A DNA stretch of 64,000 nucleotides from Paenibacillus baekrokdamisoli (lineage in GTDB: Bacteria; Bacillota; Bacilli; Paenibacillales; Paenibacillaceae): positions 3,658,001 to 3,722,000 of the forward strand of contig NZ_AP019308.1 of assembly GCF_003945345.1 (NCBI RefSeq), written 5' to 3'. The first letter of the stretch is position 1. Every line of letters begins with the position of its first letter. Below are positions 28,096 to 37,218 of this stretch, piece by piece. Both the position numbers and the translations under genes were made by a program. The notes beneath the pieces are model-generated. The model saw only the letters and a list, made by a program, of their open reading frames with translations, ran no database searches and had not been told where the DNA came from.

Positions 28096-28965
28096 TTAAC
28101 GGAAATACTTCGTCAAATGCTCAGCCGCCTTCACAATACCTTGCTTCTCCGCTTCAAGAGATCCCCAGAAACGATGATCCTCAAGCTCAATACTAACCGC
28201 ACCTTGATAGCCCAGACGATCAAGACGAACAGCCACTTTGCCCCAATCTACATCTCCGTGCCCAGGAATTGTATACCTCCATGAGCCTTCAGAGAAATCA
28301 TATTTCTCGCCAAAGGTTGCAGGAATAACTCCGCATTCATACAGCTCGTCATGCAGAATTTCCGTATCTTTGCCATGACAATGGTTGATCCGATCACCAA
28401 ATTCCGTAAGTGCACGAAGGTAATCGATCCCTAGACGGACCAGATGCGACGGATCATAATTCAGACCAAAATGCTTCGACGGAATGGCCTCGAACATCGC
28501 TCTCCACATTTCTGGCGTACAGCCAAGTGTTGGATAGTACGGAGCAGGCCCTGGCCAACCCTCAATGGCGATATAGATACCCTTCTGCTCCGCATGACGG
28601 ACGATCTCGGGGAATGTTTCCTTCCAAATGGCGAAGCCTTCTGAGCGTGGAAGCGTCAGATCCTCGGGTACCAAGCACATGAATAGGACGCTGCCGCCCA
28701 GCTTCGATATGTCATTCATTTGTTTCTTCGCTGCTTCAATCGCATTCGCACGTCGTGCTTCATCTCGGCTTAATAGCTGCGCGATATGATGGGCGTCCAC
28801 AGATCCGATTCCAAGACCTGCTCTCTCACAGGCCTCCTTCACATCAGGCGTCAAATCAGAGACATCCAATATATCTAATCCAGCACCAGCAGCCCATTGA
28901 GCGGTTTGAATGATTCCTAGCTCCCCAAGCTTGGGCGGGATACGCATGCCTAATTTAACCTTCAT
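28096..28965 (-). CDS. Sugar phosphate isomerase/epimerase (xylose isomerase-like TIM barrel)
   Basis: 289 residues of the AP-endonuclease-2/xylose-isomerase-like barrel. Metal-site segments are IAIEGWPGP, GLNYDPSHLVRLGID, NHCHGKD and VSIELEDHRFWG. Enzymes of this family isomerise or epimerise free sugars, inosose or keto sugars. Its start overlaps the stop of the upstream Gfo/Idh gene by four bases (ATGA), a clear operon. Confidence 0.9.
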   Translation of the reverse strand: MKVKLGMRIPPKLGELGIIQTAQWAAGAGLDILDVSDLTPDVKEACERAGLGIGSVDAHHIAQLLSRDEARRANAIEAAKKQMNDISKLGGSVLFMCLVPEDLTLPRSEGFAIWKETFPEIVRHAEQKGIYIAIEGWPGPAPYYPTLGCTPEMWRAMFEAIPSKHFGLNYDPSHLVRLGIDYLRALTEFGDRINHCHGKDTEILHDELYECGVIPATFGEKYDFSEGSWRYTIPGHGDVDWGKVAVRLDRLGYQGAVSIELEDHRFWGSLEAEKQGIVKAAEHLTKYFR

Positions 28966-29957
28966 ACTGTTTGTTCCTCCTCGTGCTCAGGTGAAGCATT
29001 CGGGACATAACCGGCGGCTAAGTAAATCATTTCGGAGAGCTGGACGACCTTAAGCGCGAACTCACCAGGAACAAGTACTTCATGGCGCCCTAGAATGGCA
29101 TCGATGAAGCTTTTGTCCTGATTCGTGATTTGCTCAGGAAGTTCTGGCACGATAGATTCTTGTCCTAATCGTCTTAACGTAATCTTGCCATTATCGTAGA
29201 AAATCCCGCCGTCCTCGCCGCAGAACACGAAGGTTTCATGCCAGCATGGCGCATACCCGACTAAATTCAATCCAGCGATAGCTCCTTCCGCAAATCGGAT
29301 AGAGGTGAACGTATCGATCTCAACCGGCGCTCCATGCTTATGCAGCTGCGGCTTCACCTCGACAGGGGTGAGACCAGTCGTCCAGAGCAGAACATCGATA
29401 ATATGGCTGCCGGAATCCATAAGGAAGCCGCCACCGGATAATGCTGGATCTTGGCGCCATGAACCCGGTGTACCCTGTCTCCACTCCTGATAGAGAGAAG
29501 CGGTAACAGAAGTGAGTTTACCGATCGCTCCGCTTGCAATCGCATCCCGAATATATAAGAATTCAGGCTGAAAATGACGCTGATAGGATACCTGCATGAT
29601 TTTCCCCGATTGCTCCGCCGTTCGTATCAGCAGCTCAGCTTCTGCAGAGGAGCAAGTCATCGGCTTCTCAATCAAGACATGCAAGCCTTTATTCAGAACA
29701 TCAGTTGCTTGTTGAAAATGCAGCGTATGCGGCGAACAGATAACGACCGCATCTAGATCAGCCTCTTCCAGCATAGCTTTATAATCCGTGAATTGCTTCG
29801 CTTCTGATAAGCCATATTTCTCTACAAAGCTCGCCCTATTCACAGCACTTGTATCGGTCACAGCAGTGATTTCCACTTCCGGCAGCTCCAACAGCTGCTG
29901 AGCATGCCAACCTGCAATGCCTCCTGTACCAATCATACCGATCCGAATCTTATCCAT
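28962..29957 (-). CDS. Gfo/Idh/MocA family oxidoreductase
   Basis: About 331 residues with the Rossmann GMIGTGGIAGWHAQQL start, the IEKPMTCS lysine motif and GSHIIDVLLW. The ATG at 29957 (GGAGG 8 bases upstream) is preferred over one at 29981. It is coupled to the isomerase gene; the pair likely oxidises and isomerises a sugar or polyol, under the AraC regulator encoded just upstream on the same strand. Confidence 0.92.
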   Translation of the reverse strand: MDKIRIGMIGTGGIAGWHAQQLLELPEVEITAVTDTSAVNRASFVEKYGLSEAKQFTDYKAMLEEADLDAVVICSPHTLHFQQATDVLNKGLHVLIEKPMTCSSAEAELLIRTAEQSGKIMQVSYQRHFQPEFLYIRDAIASGAIGKLTSVTASLYQEWRQGTPGSWRQDPALSGGGFLMDSGSHIIDVLLWTTGLTPVEVKPQLHKHGAPVEIDTFTSIRFAEGAIAGLNLVGYAPCWHETFVFCGEDGGIFYDNGKITLRRLGQESIVPELPEQITNQDKSFIDAILGRHEVLVPGEFALKVVQLSEMIYLAAGYVPNASPEHEEEQTV

Positions 29958-30049
29958 TCGTTCAGCCTCCCATATTATCATATACAGACATTGTAGGAGA
30001 TTTGACTGACGATCGACATAGCCTTTTTATGGCGATATTGATCACTTCT

Positions 30050-30895
30050 TTAGGTTAAGGAGCGAAGATTCAGCTGGCGGTATTGTAAGGGTGCCATGCC
30101 TACGTACTTTTTGAATAACCGAGTGAAATTAGTAACTTCTTTAAAATGAAGCAATTCCGCGATTCGTGTGACACTCATCTCCTGATCGGAGATCAGAAGA
30201 GCCTTAGCCCTCTCAATTCGCAGTCTACGCTGCATCCCAATCGGAGATTTCCCATAAAGCTCCTTGAATCGGCTGCTGACATAAGCGGTATTCAGATGCA
30301 TATTCTCTGCCATATCCGTAAGCGAGAGTGACTTTTCCGGATGTTGAATCATTTGACAGAGCAAACCTAGAAAGCTCTGCTGCGCTGGGCTAATTTCTTT
30401 ACTATCCCGGTAGCCAAGTGCTTCATCAAGCAGAAAATAAAGCAGTTCGAGCGACTTTGCCTTATGCAGAATCGTGGCTGGCAGTGCGGACGTGTTTTGT
30501 TTGGATGCCATAAATTGGTCAAAGACGGTCTCGAATCTTTCTGTCTGCTTGAGCTCATAAATGTAAGGAATATTAAAGAGCGGCAGGACATCAAGCACTC
30601 GCTCTACTTTATAGGTAAAGTGCCACCACAAAATGATCGCTTCCTCATCCGTTTCTTTGTATATATCATGAATCAGATGGGGTGGAATGAAGATTACCGT
30701 ACCGGGAAGAACATCATAGATCTCTTCGCCGATTCTTAGCTTAGCCTTGCCTGATTTGTGATAAGACATCACGTACTCCGAGGCAAACGTACGGTTGCGA
30801 ATGTTCATATCTGTTCGACTATGGATTGCGAAGTCTGTTATATTCAGCTCCGCATGCTGAAGCAGGTTAATCAGATGCTGGTTCACGATCTTCAT
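30050..30895 (-). CDS. AraC-family transcriptional regulator with cupin N-domain
   Basis: 281 residues: N-terminal cupin-like domain (VMSYHKSGKAKLRIGEEIYD, VIFIPPHLIHDIYKETDEEA) and C-terminal AraC domain (LSLTDMAENMHLNTAYVSSR, RIAELLHFKEVTNFTRLFKK). The ribosome site GAGAGG abuts the ATG at 30895 and fits a GTG at 30886 better, so the start is uncertain by three residues. It is tandem with, and probably controls, the Gfo/Idh-isomerase operon. Confidence 0.9.
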   Translation of the reverse strand: MKIVNQHLINLLQHAELNITDFAIHSRTDMNIRNRTFASEYVMSYHKSGKAKLRIGEEIYDVLPGTVIFIPPHLIHDIYKETDEEAIILWWHFTYKVERVLDVLPLFNIPYIYELKQTERFETVFDQFMASKQNTSALPATILHKAKSLELLYFLLDEALGYRDSKEISPAQQSFLGLLCQMIQHPEKSLSLTDMAENMHLNTAYVSSRFKELYGKSPIGMQRRLRIERAKALLISDQEMSVTRIAELLHFKEVTNFTRLFKKYVGMAPLQYRQLNLRSLT

Positions 30896-31013
30896 CCTCT
30901 CGCCCTAAGTCTATTCAATCCTACTTAAGCACAGTTTACCTGTAAATTAGCGTCTTGTTAACCAACATTAGAGGGAAACTTTTCCTTTTCTCTAAGGAAA
31001 TCACTATTGCACA

Positions 31014-31059
31014 AAAAATCCCCTGTTCTGCTGCAAGCTGCAGCAAAACAAGGGATTTT
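31014..31059 (-). terminator. Terminator after the first orphan binding-protein gene
   Basis: On the minus strand AAATCCC..TGTT..GCTGC pairs across an AAGC-type loop, and the distal arm ends in TTTTTT. It is 26 bases after the stop codon at 31085. Confidence 0.8.
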
Positions 31060-31084
31060 CGATACCCTTATTATTCTAGTCATT

Positions 31085-32536
31085 CTACTTGGCAATTGAT
31101 GTTGTTGATGTCGCCTTCGTCGATGATGTGCCAGAGGAAGCCTCTGCTGGTTTGTTTTTCTCATTGGCTATCTCCTTCACTAGCGCCTGTTGACCCTTCG
31201 TTTGCACTAAGGCAAGCGCCTCGTCAATTGATTTCTTTCCGTCGAGTACTCCCTTCAACCCTTCTTGTGCAATACCCATAAACTGATTGAAGAAATTTTG
31301 CGGAAGCTTATCCAGATCTTTGTAAATCGAAGATTGCATAGGCTTGAGACTGTAGAAGGCTGTCATGTTATGATTGCCGTCATCCACAATATACTTCGTA
31401 CGAACAGGGAAATTGCCATTGTTACGCTTGGCGTTCACTCTAGCAAATTCATCACTTGTTACATAGCGAATAAAATCTTTTGCTGCATCGATATTAACAG
31501 ATTTTGAATTTATTGCGAAGATTTGACCAAACGACATATACGGACTGCTATCGGGATTTTGTGGATCTATGGGCACAGTGACGATATCCCAATTTTTAAT
31601 TACTTTATCCTTTAATCTCGTTTGGGCTTCCTTGATCTGGTTCATCATATACGCCCCATCCATTGTCATCGCTGCTTTACCAGAGACGAACGGATCGCGC
31701 AAGAGATAGTCCTCATAGGTGCTGTTGGAGCTTCCATTCTGATCTTCCTTGTACATAGCACCGGATTTCAGCCCATTAATTGCCGTCTGGAATACTTTCT
31801 TCCAAGCATCTGTGTCAATCGTAACCTGCTTGCTCTTTGGATTAAACATGCTTAGGTTCTGTGCGCCTCCAATCAGGCTTCCTAATTGAAAGATATCACT
31901 GTTATAGCCAAGATTGAGTCCATATACTCGCTTATCTTTGGCGCCATCTCTCGGGAATCGTTGTGCCAGTTCAAACAGCTTGTCCCAGCTCATATGGTCC
32001 TCCGGCAGTGCGATACCGTATTTGGTAAACATATCTTTGTTATAAAAAATAACCTGACTATAGAAGTTCGGAGAGAGACCATAAATTTTGCCTTCTCCAA
32101 GATCCTTCATATAATCGAGAAGACCAGGAATGAGCGTTCCCTTATTGTAGTCCTTCTCCTCCGTCATCGCATCCAATTCGACAAGTTTGCCTTCACCGGC
32201 ATATTTGGTTAATTCATCTGGGCTGAGCATAATGATGTCTGGCTGCTGCTCTTCAATGAATTTATCAAATACAGCTTCAGGATCCTTCACCGGTTCATTC
32301 GATGTATTCTGATTAGAAACAACGGAGAAGTCCACATTCGGATGAAGAGCGGCATACAGCATCCCAAATTGATCATAAAAGGATCTTTCATCGTAATACA
32401 TCACCTTTAGTGTTGATTTCTCAGAGCTGGTATCAGATCCCCCGCCGCCAAGACTACAACCGGACATTACAATCGTCGAACCTAAGGCGCACATCAAAGC
32501 GATGCGTTTGTAATAAAAACCTTTCAAATCATCCAC
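31085..32536 (-). CDS. Orphan ABC solute-binding lipoprotein, copy 1
   Basis: 483 residues of the SBP family 1 fold with a lipobox (VMSGCSLGGGG) and a Ser/Thr-rich low-complexity C-terminal tail (STKATSTTS). No permease or ATPase lies beside it. The frame-first codon is GTG at 32536; a TTG nine bases inside (MKGFYYKR...) has GGAG at better spacing and may be the real start. It is a close paralogue of the gene at 32785-34245, nearly identical over long stretches, so this is a recent tandem duplication. Confidence 0.88.
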   Translation of the reverse strand: MDDLKGFYYKRIALMCALGSTIVMSGCSLGGGGSDTSSEKSTLKVMYYDERSFYDQFGMLYAALHPNVDFSVVSNQNTSNEPVKDPEAVFDKFIEEQQPDIIMLSPDELTKYAGEGKLVELDAMTEEKDYNKGTLIPGLLDYMKDLGEGKIYGLSPNFYSQVIFYNKDMFTKYGIALPEDHMSWDKLFELAQRFPRDGAKDKRVYGLNLGYNSDIFQLGSLIGGAQNLSMFNPKSKQVTIDTDAWKKVFQTAINGLKSGAMYKEDQNGSSNSTYEDYLLRDPFVSGKAAMTMDGAYMMNQIKEAQTRLKDKVIKNWDIVTVPIDPQNPDSSPYMSFGQIFAINSKSVNIDAAKDFIRYVTSDEFARVNAKRNNGNFPVRTKYIVDDGNHNMTAFYSLKPMQSSIYKDLDKLPQNFFNQFMGIAQEGLKGVLDGKKSIDEALALVQTKGQQALVKEIANEKNKPAEASSGTSSTKATSTTSIAK

Positions 32537-32579
32537 TCCACTCTCATTTTAAAAGTAAAATAATTCCCATTTCCGGAAC

Positions 32580-32588
32580 ATTGTACCA
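32580..32588 (-). promoter_or_regulatory. Extended -10 promoter element, binding-protein copy 1
   Basis: TGGTACAAT on the minus strand fits an extended -10 (TGnTAnAAT). The same element stands at the same distance before copy 2, so it was conserved in the duplication. No good -35 box is visible. Confidence 0.5.
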
Positions 32589-32681
32589 CAATGAAAGTGG
32601 TTAAATATTACGTTTACCTTAAGTAAAGATAACGAAGAACATACTTCCTTTATCTGACAACGGCTTGTCATTCATGTAACT

Positions 32682-32720
32682 AAAAAAGCCTGAACCCCCG
32701 ATTTGAACAAGGTTCAGGCT
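32682..32720 (-). terminator. Terminator after binding-protein copy 2
   Basis: AGCCTGAACC / GGTTCAGGCT stem with six T residues on the minus strand. Almost the same hairpin recurs at 34445-34483. Confidence 0.85.
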
Positions 32721-32737
32721 ATAAATATTCATTAAGT

Positions 32738-32775
32738 TGCACAATCAACTGATACCCTGGAAGACGGACATAGTT
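32738..32775 (-). other. Short relic resembling the 3' end of the DUF347 gene
   Basis: CTGATACCCTGGAAG here matches CTGACACCCTGGAAG at the 3' end of the membrane-protein gene near 34510, in the same position relative to the duplicated terminator. It suggests that the duplicated unit included the end of that gene. Short match, so tentative. Confidence 0.4.
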
Positions 32776-32784
32776 CTAGTCATT

Positions 32785-34245
32785 CTACTTGGCAGTTGTT
32801 GTTGTTGATGTTGTTGATGTCGCCTTTGTGGATGATGTGTCAGAGGAAGACTCTGTCGGTTTGTTTTTCTCCTTCGCTTCCTCTTGAACCAGCGCCTGCT
32901 GACCCTTCGTTTGCACCAATGCAAGCGCATCATCAATTGATTTCTTTCCGTCGAGTGCTCCCTTCAGCTCTTCTTGGGCGATGGTCATAAACTGCATGAA
33001 GAAATTTTGCGGGAGCTTATCCATATCCTTGTATATCGATGATTGCATAGGCTTGAGACTGTAGAATGCTTTCATATTATGATTGCTGTCATCCGCAATA
33101 TACTTCGTACGAACAGGGAAATTGCCGTTGTCGCGCTTGGCGTTCACTCTAGCAAATTCCTCACTTGTTACATAGCGAATAAAATCTTTGGCTGCATCGA
33201 TATTAACGGATTTTGAATTTATTGCGAAGATTTGACCGAACGACATATTCGGACTGCTATCGGGATTTTGTGGATCTACGGGCACAGTGACTATATCCCA
33301 ATTTTTAATTACTTTATCCTTTAGTCTCGTTTGGGCTTCCTTGATTTGGCTCATCAGATAAGCCCCCTCGAACTTCATCGCCAGCTTACCAGAGACGAAC
33401 GGATCACGCATGAGATAATCCTCATAACTGCTGCTGGAGCTGCCATTCTGATCTTCTGTGTATAGAGCGCCTGATTTCAACCCATTGACTGCCGTCTGGA
33501 ACACTTTCTTCCAAGCATCCGTGTCTATCGTAACCTGCTTACTCTTAGGGTTAAACATGCTTAGGTTCTGAGCGCTTCCAATCAGACTGCCTAATTGATA
33601 GATGTCACTGCTATATCCAAGGCTAAGACCGTATACTCGCTTATCTTTGGCACCATCTTTTGGGAAGCGCTGTGCCAGCTCGAACAGCTTGTCCCAGCTC
33701 ATACGATCCTCTGGCAGCGTGATGCCGTACTTACTGAACATGTCTTTGTTATAAAAAATAACCTGACTATAAAAGTTCGGAGAAAGACCATAAATTTTGC
33801 CCTCTCCAAGATCCTTCATATAATCGAGAAGACCAGGAACGAGCGTTTCCTTATTGAAGCTCTTCTCCTCCGTCATCGCATCTAATTCGACCAGCTTGCC
33901 CTCACCGGCATATTTGGTTAATTGATCTGGGCTGAGCATAATGATATCTGGCTGCTGCTCTTCAATGAATTTATTAAATGCAGCTTCAGGGTCCTTCACC
34001 GGTTCATTCGATGTATTCTGATTAGAAACAACGGAAAGGTCCACATTCTGATGAAGAGCGGAATACAACATCCCATATTGATCATAAAAGGATCTCTCAT
34101 CGTAATACATCACCTTCAGCGCTGATTTCTCAGAGCTTGTATCTGATCCTCCGCCGCCAAGACTACATCCAGACATCACGATTGTCGAACCTAATGCACA
34201 CATCAAAGCGATGCGTCTGTAATAAAAACCTTTCAATTCATCCAC
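32785..34245 (-). CDS. Orphan ABC solute-binding lipoprotein, copy 2
   Basis: About 486 residues from the GTG at 34245 (equivalent to the start of copy 1; the frame is open to 34278, and a TTG at 34236 is also possible). Same lipobox VMSGCSLGGGG, SBP family 1 fold and Thr-rich tail (TSTTSTTTTAK, longer than in copy 1). It differs from copy 1 by scattered substitutions. No transport partners nearby, so it must use permeases elsewhere or act as a sensor protein. Confidence 0.88.
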   Translation of the reverse strand: MDELKGFYYRRIALMCALGSTIVMSGCSLGGGGSDTSSEKSALKVMYYDERSFYDQYGMLYSALHQNVDLSVVSNQNTSNEPVKDPEAAFNKFIEEQQPDIIMLSPDQLTKYAGEGKLVELDAMTEEKSFNKETLVPGLLDYMKDLGEGKIYGLSPNFYSQVIFYNKDMFSKYGITLPEDRMSWDKLFELAQRFPKDGAKDKRVYGLSLGYSSDIYQLGSLIGSAQNLSMFNPKSKQVTIDTDAWKKVFQTAVNGLKSGALYTEDQNGSSSSSYEDYLMRDPFVSGKLAMKFEGAYLMSQIKEAQTRLKDKVIKNWDIVTVPVDPQNPDSSPNMSFGQIFAINSKSVNIDAAKDFIRYVTSEEFARVNAKRDNGNFPVRTKYIADDSNHNMKAFYSLKPMQSSIYKDMDKLPQNFFMQFMTIAQEELKGALDGKKSIDDALALVQTKGQQALVQEEAKEKNKPTESSSDTSSTKATSTTSTTTTAK

Positions 34246-34287
34246 TCCACTCTCTTTTAAAAGTAAATTAATTTCCAATTCCGTACC

Positions 34288-34296
34288 ATTGTACCA
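34288..34296 (-). promoter_or_regulatory. Extended -10 promoter element, binding-protein copy 2
   Basis: TGGTACAAT on the minus strand, 43 bases before the GTG start; the same element precedes copy 1. Confidence 0.5.
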
Positions 34297-34365
34297 CAGT
34301 ACTTGTAATTAAATTCTATTTTTTCCCTTAAATTAAGTTAAAGAACGAGAGTGAAATGCCAATGA

Positions 34366-34443
34366 ACCAGACATTACGATTGTCGAACCTAAGGCACCTA
34401 TCAAAGCGATGCGCTTGTAATAAAAAAACTTGCAATTCGTCCA
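34366..34443 (-). pseudogene. Third copy relic of the binding-protein gene, 5' end only
   Basis: About 78 bases match the first codons of the two binding-protein genes (starting GTGGACGAATTG, then the part coding for the signal peptide), with a one-base frameshift after the fifth codon and an abrupt loss of homology before the lipobox. It has the same orientation as the intact copies. Confidence 0.75.
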
Positions 34444-34444
34444 C

Positions 34445-34483
34445 AAAAAAAGCCTGAACCCCACTCTAAAGAGGGTTCAGGCT
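34445..34483 (-). terminator. Terminator of the DUF347 membrane-protein gene
   Basis: AGCCTGAACC / GGTTCAGGCT stem with a run of T residues on the minus strand, 21 bases after the stop at 34504; near copy of the hairpin at 32682-32720. Confidence 0.85.
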
Positions 34484-34503
34484 ATTAATATGCATTCGAA
34501 TTC

Positions 34504-35295
34504 TTAGTCAGCTGACACCCTGGAAGGCGCGTCACGCTTCGTCTTAGTCAGGTAGGTGACCAAGACCAAAATCGTTACGAGGAAGATTGCACTAGTCCCC
34601 ACCGTACCCAGCCCAAGGCCACCGTCATCGGGAGACTGTGACAGATAATCGCCAAGAGAGGCACCCAGAGGACGAGTTAAGATATAGGCGATCCAGAAAG
34701 CCAGTACAGCATTTAGCTTGAAGCGGTAGTAGGCGATGGTCACAACTCCGATCAGTGCAGCAAACAGAAGCGCTGAAATCAGGTAACCCAAGCTCAGACC
34801 CTCTGCGATAAGGTCACCAGCTGCTGTACCCAATGCGAAGGTAAACAGAATGGCCAACCAATAGAACACTTCCCGTTTGACCGTATAGATGGAGTGAATG
34901 GACAATGTCTTCTCACTCGCGTACCAAGCCGCAAAGGTCACCAACAGTAAGATGGCGAAAATGATGGTGGTTGTCTCCAGCGCGACCCCGAAGTTATCCA
35001 CAAGGTTGTCCGTAACCAGAGTGCCGACAACGCTGATCAGCACGACTGCGAGCCAGTAGATCACGGGCACATACTTTTCCGACTTGAATTGAAAGACCAA
35101 CGTGATGAGCAAGAGAGCGCTCATAACAAAGGTTGTGTTCGTTAAGCCCAAGTTTAGGTTTGTGTTCAGGAAGTCTGCTGCTGTCTCACCAACAGTAGTT
35201 GCCAAGATCTTAATGATCCAGAAGAATATTGTAATTTCTGGAACCTTGCTCAACATCTGCTGGCCTAAGTTAGATAATGGTTTTGATTCATGCAA
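34504..35295 (-). CDS. COG4705/DUF347-repeat membrane protein
   Basis: 263 residues with about eight hydrophobic helices, organised as repeats of the DUF347 type: KVPEITIFFWIIKILATTVG, KREVFYWLAILFTFALGTAAG, and NAVLAFWIAYILTRPLGASLG, each followed by a short DxL segment. The start is a TTG at 35295 with GGGGG 9 bases upstream. Family function is not established; a link to metal handling has been suggested for relatives. Confidence 0.85.
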   Translation of the reverse strand: MHESKPLSNLGQQMLSKVPEITIFFWIIKILATTVGETAADFLNTNLNLGLTNTTFVMSALLLITLVFQFKSEKYVPVIYWLAVVLISVVGTLVTDNLVDNFGVALETTTIIFAILLLVTFAAWYASEKTLSIHSIYTVKREVFYWLAILFTFALGTAAGDLIAEGLSLGYLISALLFAALIGVVTIAYYRFKLNAVLAFWIAYILTRPLGASLGDYLSQSPDDGGLGLGTVGTSAIFLVTILVLVTYLTKTKRDAPSRVSAD

Positions 35296-35610
35296 GGTTG
35301 ATGTCCCCCTCTCGATTCAATGTTAGGTTAGGCGGATTTCTGTGCCACTGCAATTGAGTGTATCAGAGCATTCTGTGAATACGATGAGAGAAGATAAAAT
35401 GGCGTCGATATCAGAAATTCCGACATTATATTGATGCTTCCACGCGATAAATGGACTATTTTGTTAAAAAAACCAGAATAATTGTAGGATCTTTTCCCTT
35501 TTACATAGGAAAGTTACAGGTCAGTAGCGAATAGAATTAAGAGGTTAGTGTGAATGAGTTTTACACACTATCCCGTCATTGTGTTATACGTCTGACGAGA
35601 AAGGCGGCGA
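35296..35610. other. Intergenic region without a recognisable gene
   Basis: This 315-base divergent region must hold promoters for the flanking genes. I looked for the ECF/SigW-type promoter known upstream of NfeD/SPFH operons in Bacillus and found no convincing match. No other element is evident. Confidence 0.6.
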
Positions 35611-36051
35611 ATGAAGATGGAGCTTTGGGCGATATGGCTCATAATCGCTGGAATTCTGCTGGTTGCAGAAATGTTAACGCTAACGTTCTACTTGCTCTGG
35701 CTAGGTATCGGTGCTTTGGTGGCTGCTATTGTAGCTTGGATTATTCCGGAGTTTTTTATTCTCCACATCTTTGTAGGATGTATAACAGCACTTATTTTGA
35801 CCTTTGCTACAAAGCCTTTAACAAGTCGAATTCGAATGTCCAAAGGCTTTAAAGACCCCATAGACGAGCTGGTCGGCAAAGAAGGGGTCGTTGTAGAGGA
35901 AATTGACTTTGGAAAGCATGGAATCGTTAAAGTTGGTAATGAAACATGGAGCGCTTCTTCTCAGGTATTTTTGCCTAAAGACGAGACGATCATTGTTGTT
36001 GCCAGAGGCACTACGATATTGGAAGTCCAAAAACGGGAGGTAATTAAGTAA
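35611..36051 (+). CDS. NfeD family membrane protein (short form)
   Basis: 146 residues: two to three membrane helices (residues ~4-70) and a C-terminal OB-fold (GKEGVVVEEIDFGKHGIVKV, VGNETWSASS). It abuts the SPFH gene without a gap. NfeD and SPFH proteins act together in membrane microdomain organisation and response to cell-envelope stress. Confidence 0.9.
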   Translation: MKMELWAIWLIIAGILLVAEMLTLTFYLLWLGIGALVAAIVAWIIPEFFILHIFVGCITALILTFATKPLTSRIRMSKGFKDPIDELVGKEGVVVEEIDFGKHGIVKVGNETWSASSQVFLPKDETIIVVARGTTILEVQKREVIK

Positions 36052-36984
36052 ATGGGTATTGCCGTAACGATAATCATTCTGATCATTGTCATTGTTTTTG
36101 TTGCCTTAACGGTCAAAATTGTTCCGCAGCAAAGAGTAGCCGTGGTGGAGCGATTGGGAAAATTCAGTCGGCTGTTGACTCCGGGCCTGAATATTCTTAT
36201 ACCGATTATTGATCATGTACGTACGTATCACGATTTGCGTGTACAGCAGGCAAATGTCCCTCCGCAAACGGTAATAACAAAGGATAATGTTCAGGTACAA
36301 ATTGATACGATTATCTTTTACCAGGTTGTCGGCCCAGAACAGGCGACTTATGGCATTTCGGATTATGTATATGGCGTGCGGAATATTAGTACAGCAACGA
36401 TGAGACAAATCATCGGGAAGCTGGAGCTCGATGAAACCCTATCCGGCCGCGAGAAAATTTCGAGTGAAATTCGAATTGCTCTCGACGAAGCGACGGAAAA
36501 ATGGGGCGTGCGCATTGAGCGGGTCGAAGTCATTGATATCAAACCGCCGGTGGATATTCAAGAATCAATGGATAAGCAAATGAAGGCTGAGCGAAGCAAG
36601 CGTGCAATTGTACTGGAAGCCGAAGCAGCCAAGCAGGATATGATTCTACGGGCAGAAGGCGACAAGCAGGGCAAAATCCTTAAAGCCGAAGGCGATAAGG
36701 AAGCACGTATTCGCCAAGCTGAAGGTTTGCGCCAAGCACAGGAGCTTGAGGCATTGGGACATGCAAAAGCCATTCAGGCCATTGCAGAGGCTGAGAAAAA
36801 CCGGATCGAACTGCTGCGGGCGGCTGGACTCGATGAGAATGTACTCGCTTACCGCTCGTTAGAAACATTAAGCGAAATATCAAAAGGCCCCGCCAATAAA
36901 ATATTCATTCCTACAAAAGCCATCGAAACATTGGGCAGCATTGGTGCTATCGGTGAAATATTTAAAGCAAAAAATTCTGATTAA
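36052..36984 (+). CDS. SPFH domain (stomatin-like) protein
   Basis: 310 residues: one N-terminal membrane helix, the SPFH/band-7 domain (VPQQRVAVVERLGKFSRLLT through VIDIKPPVDIQESMDKQMKA), then a charged Ala/Glu coiled-coil region (KAEGDKEARIRQAEGLRQAQ) and a conserved C-terminal tail. It fits the stomatin/QmcA branch that forms oligomers at membranes. Start directly after the NfeD stop. Confidence 0.93.
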   Translation: MGIAVTIIILIIVIVFVALTVKIVPQQRVAVVERLGKFSRLLTPGLNILIPIIDHVRTYHDLRVQQANVPPQTVITKDNVQVQIDTIIFYQVVGPEQATYGISDYVYGVRNISTATMRQIIGKLELDETLSGREKISSEIRIALDEATEKWGVRIERVEVIDIKPPVDIQESMDKQMKAERSKRAIVLEAEAAKQDMILRAEGDKQGKILKAEGDKEARIRQAEGLRQAQELEALGHAKAIQAIAEAEKNRIELLRAAGLDENVLAYRSLETLSEISKGPANKIFIPTKAIETLGSIGAIGEIFKAKNSD

Positions 36985-36990
36985 TTTATA

Positions 36991-37029
36991 TAAAGGATGT
37001 CTTCTCAAATGAGAAAACATCCTTTTTTT
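36991..37029 (+). terminator. Terminator of the NfeD-SPFH operon
   Basis: AAAGGATGT pairs with ACATCCTTT, with inner arms CTTCTCA/TGAGAA, followed by a run of T residues. Confidence 0.88.
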
Positions 37030-37142
37030 CATTCAGCCTTCCTGTTCTAACTCCCACGGTGGGAAATACCACAGCTTGACCCTATCTTCCTGCAAGAGTA
37101 ATAATTTCCGCAGGATTTACGCTATTATAGGTGCGCTATTTC

Positions 37143-37186
37143 AAAAAAAATCAAGTCATCTCCTTATTAGAGATGACTTGATTTTT
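37143..37186. terminator. Bidirectional terminator before the GH31 gene end
   Basis: Perfect stem TCAAGTCATCTC / GAGATGACTTGA flanked by A8 on one side and T5 on the other. It ends the large minus-strand locus that begins with the binding protein at 43681. Confidence 0.88.
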
Positions 37187-37218
37187 AAGGGGCGTTATGG
37201 TGTATGAGAAGCATCGAT

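Noticed and set aside
35296..35610. SigW-type promoter before NfeD-SPFH
   Set aside because: Expected from Bacillus, but no TGAAAC with a CGTA at proper spacing was found.
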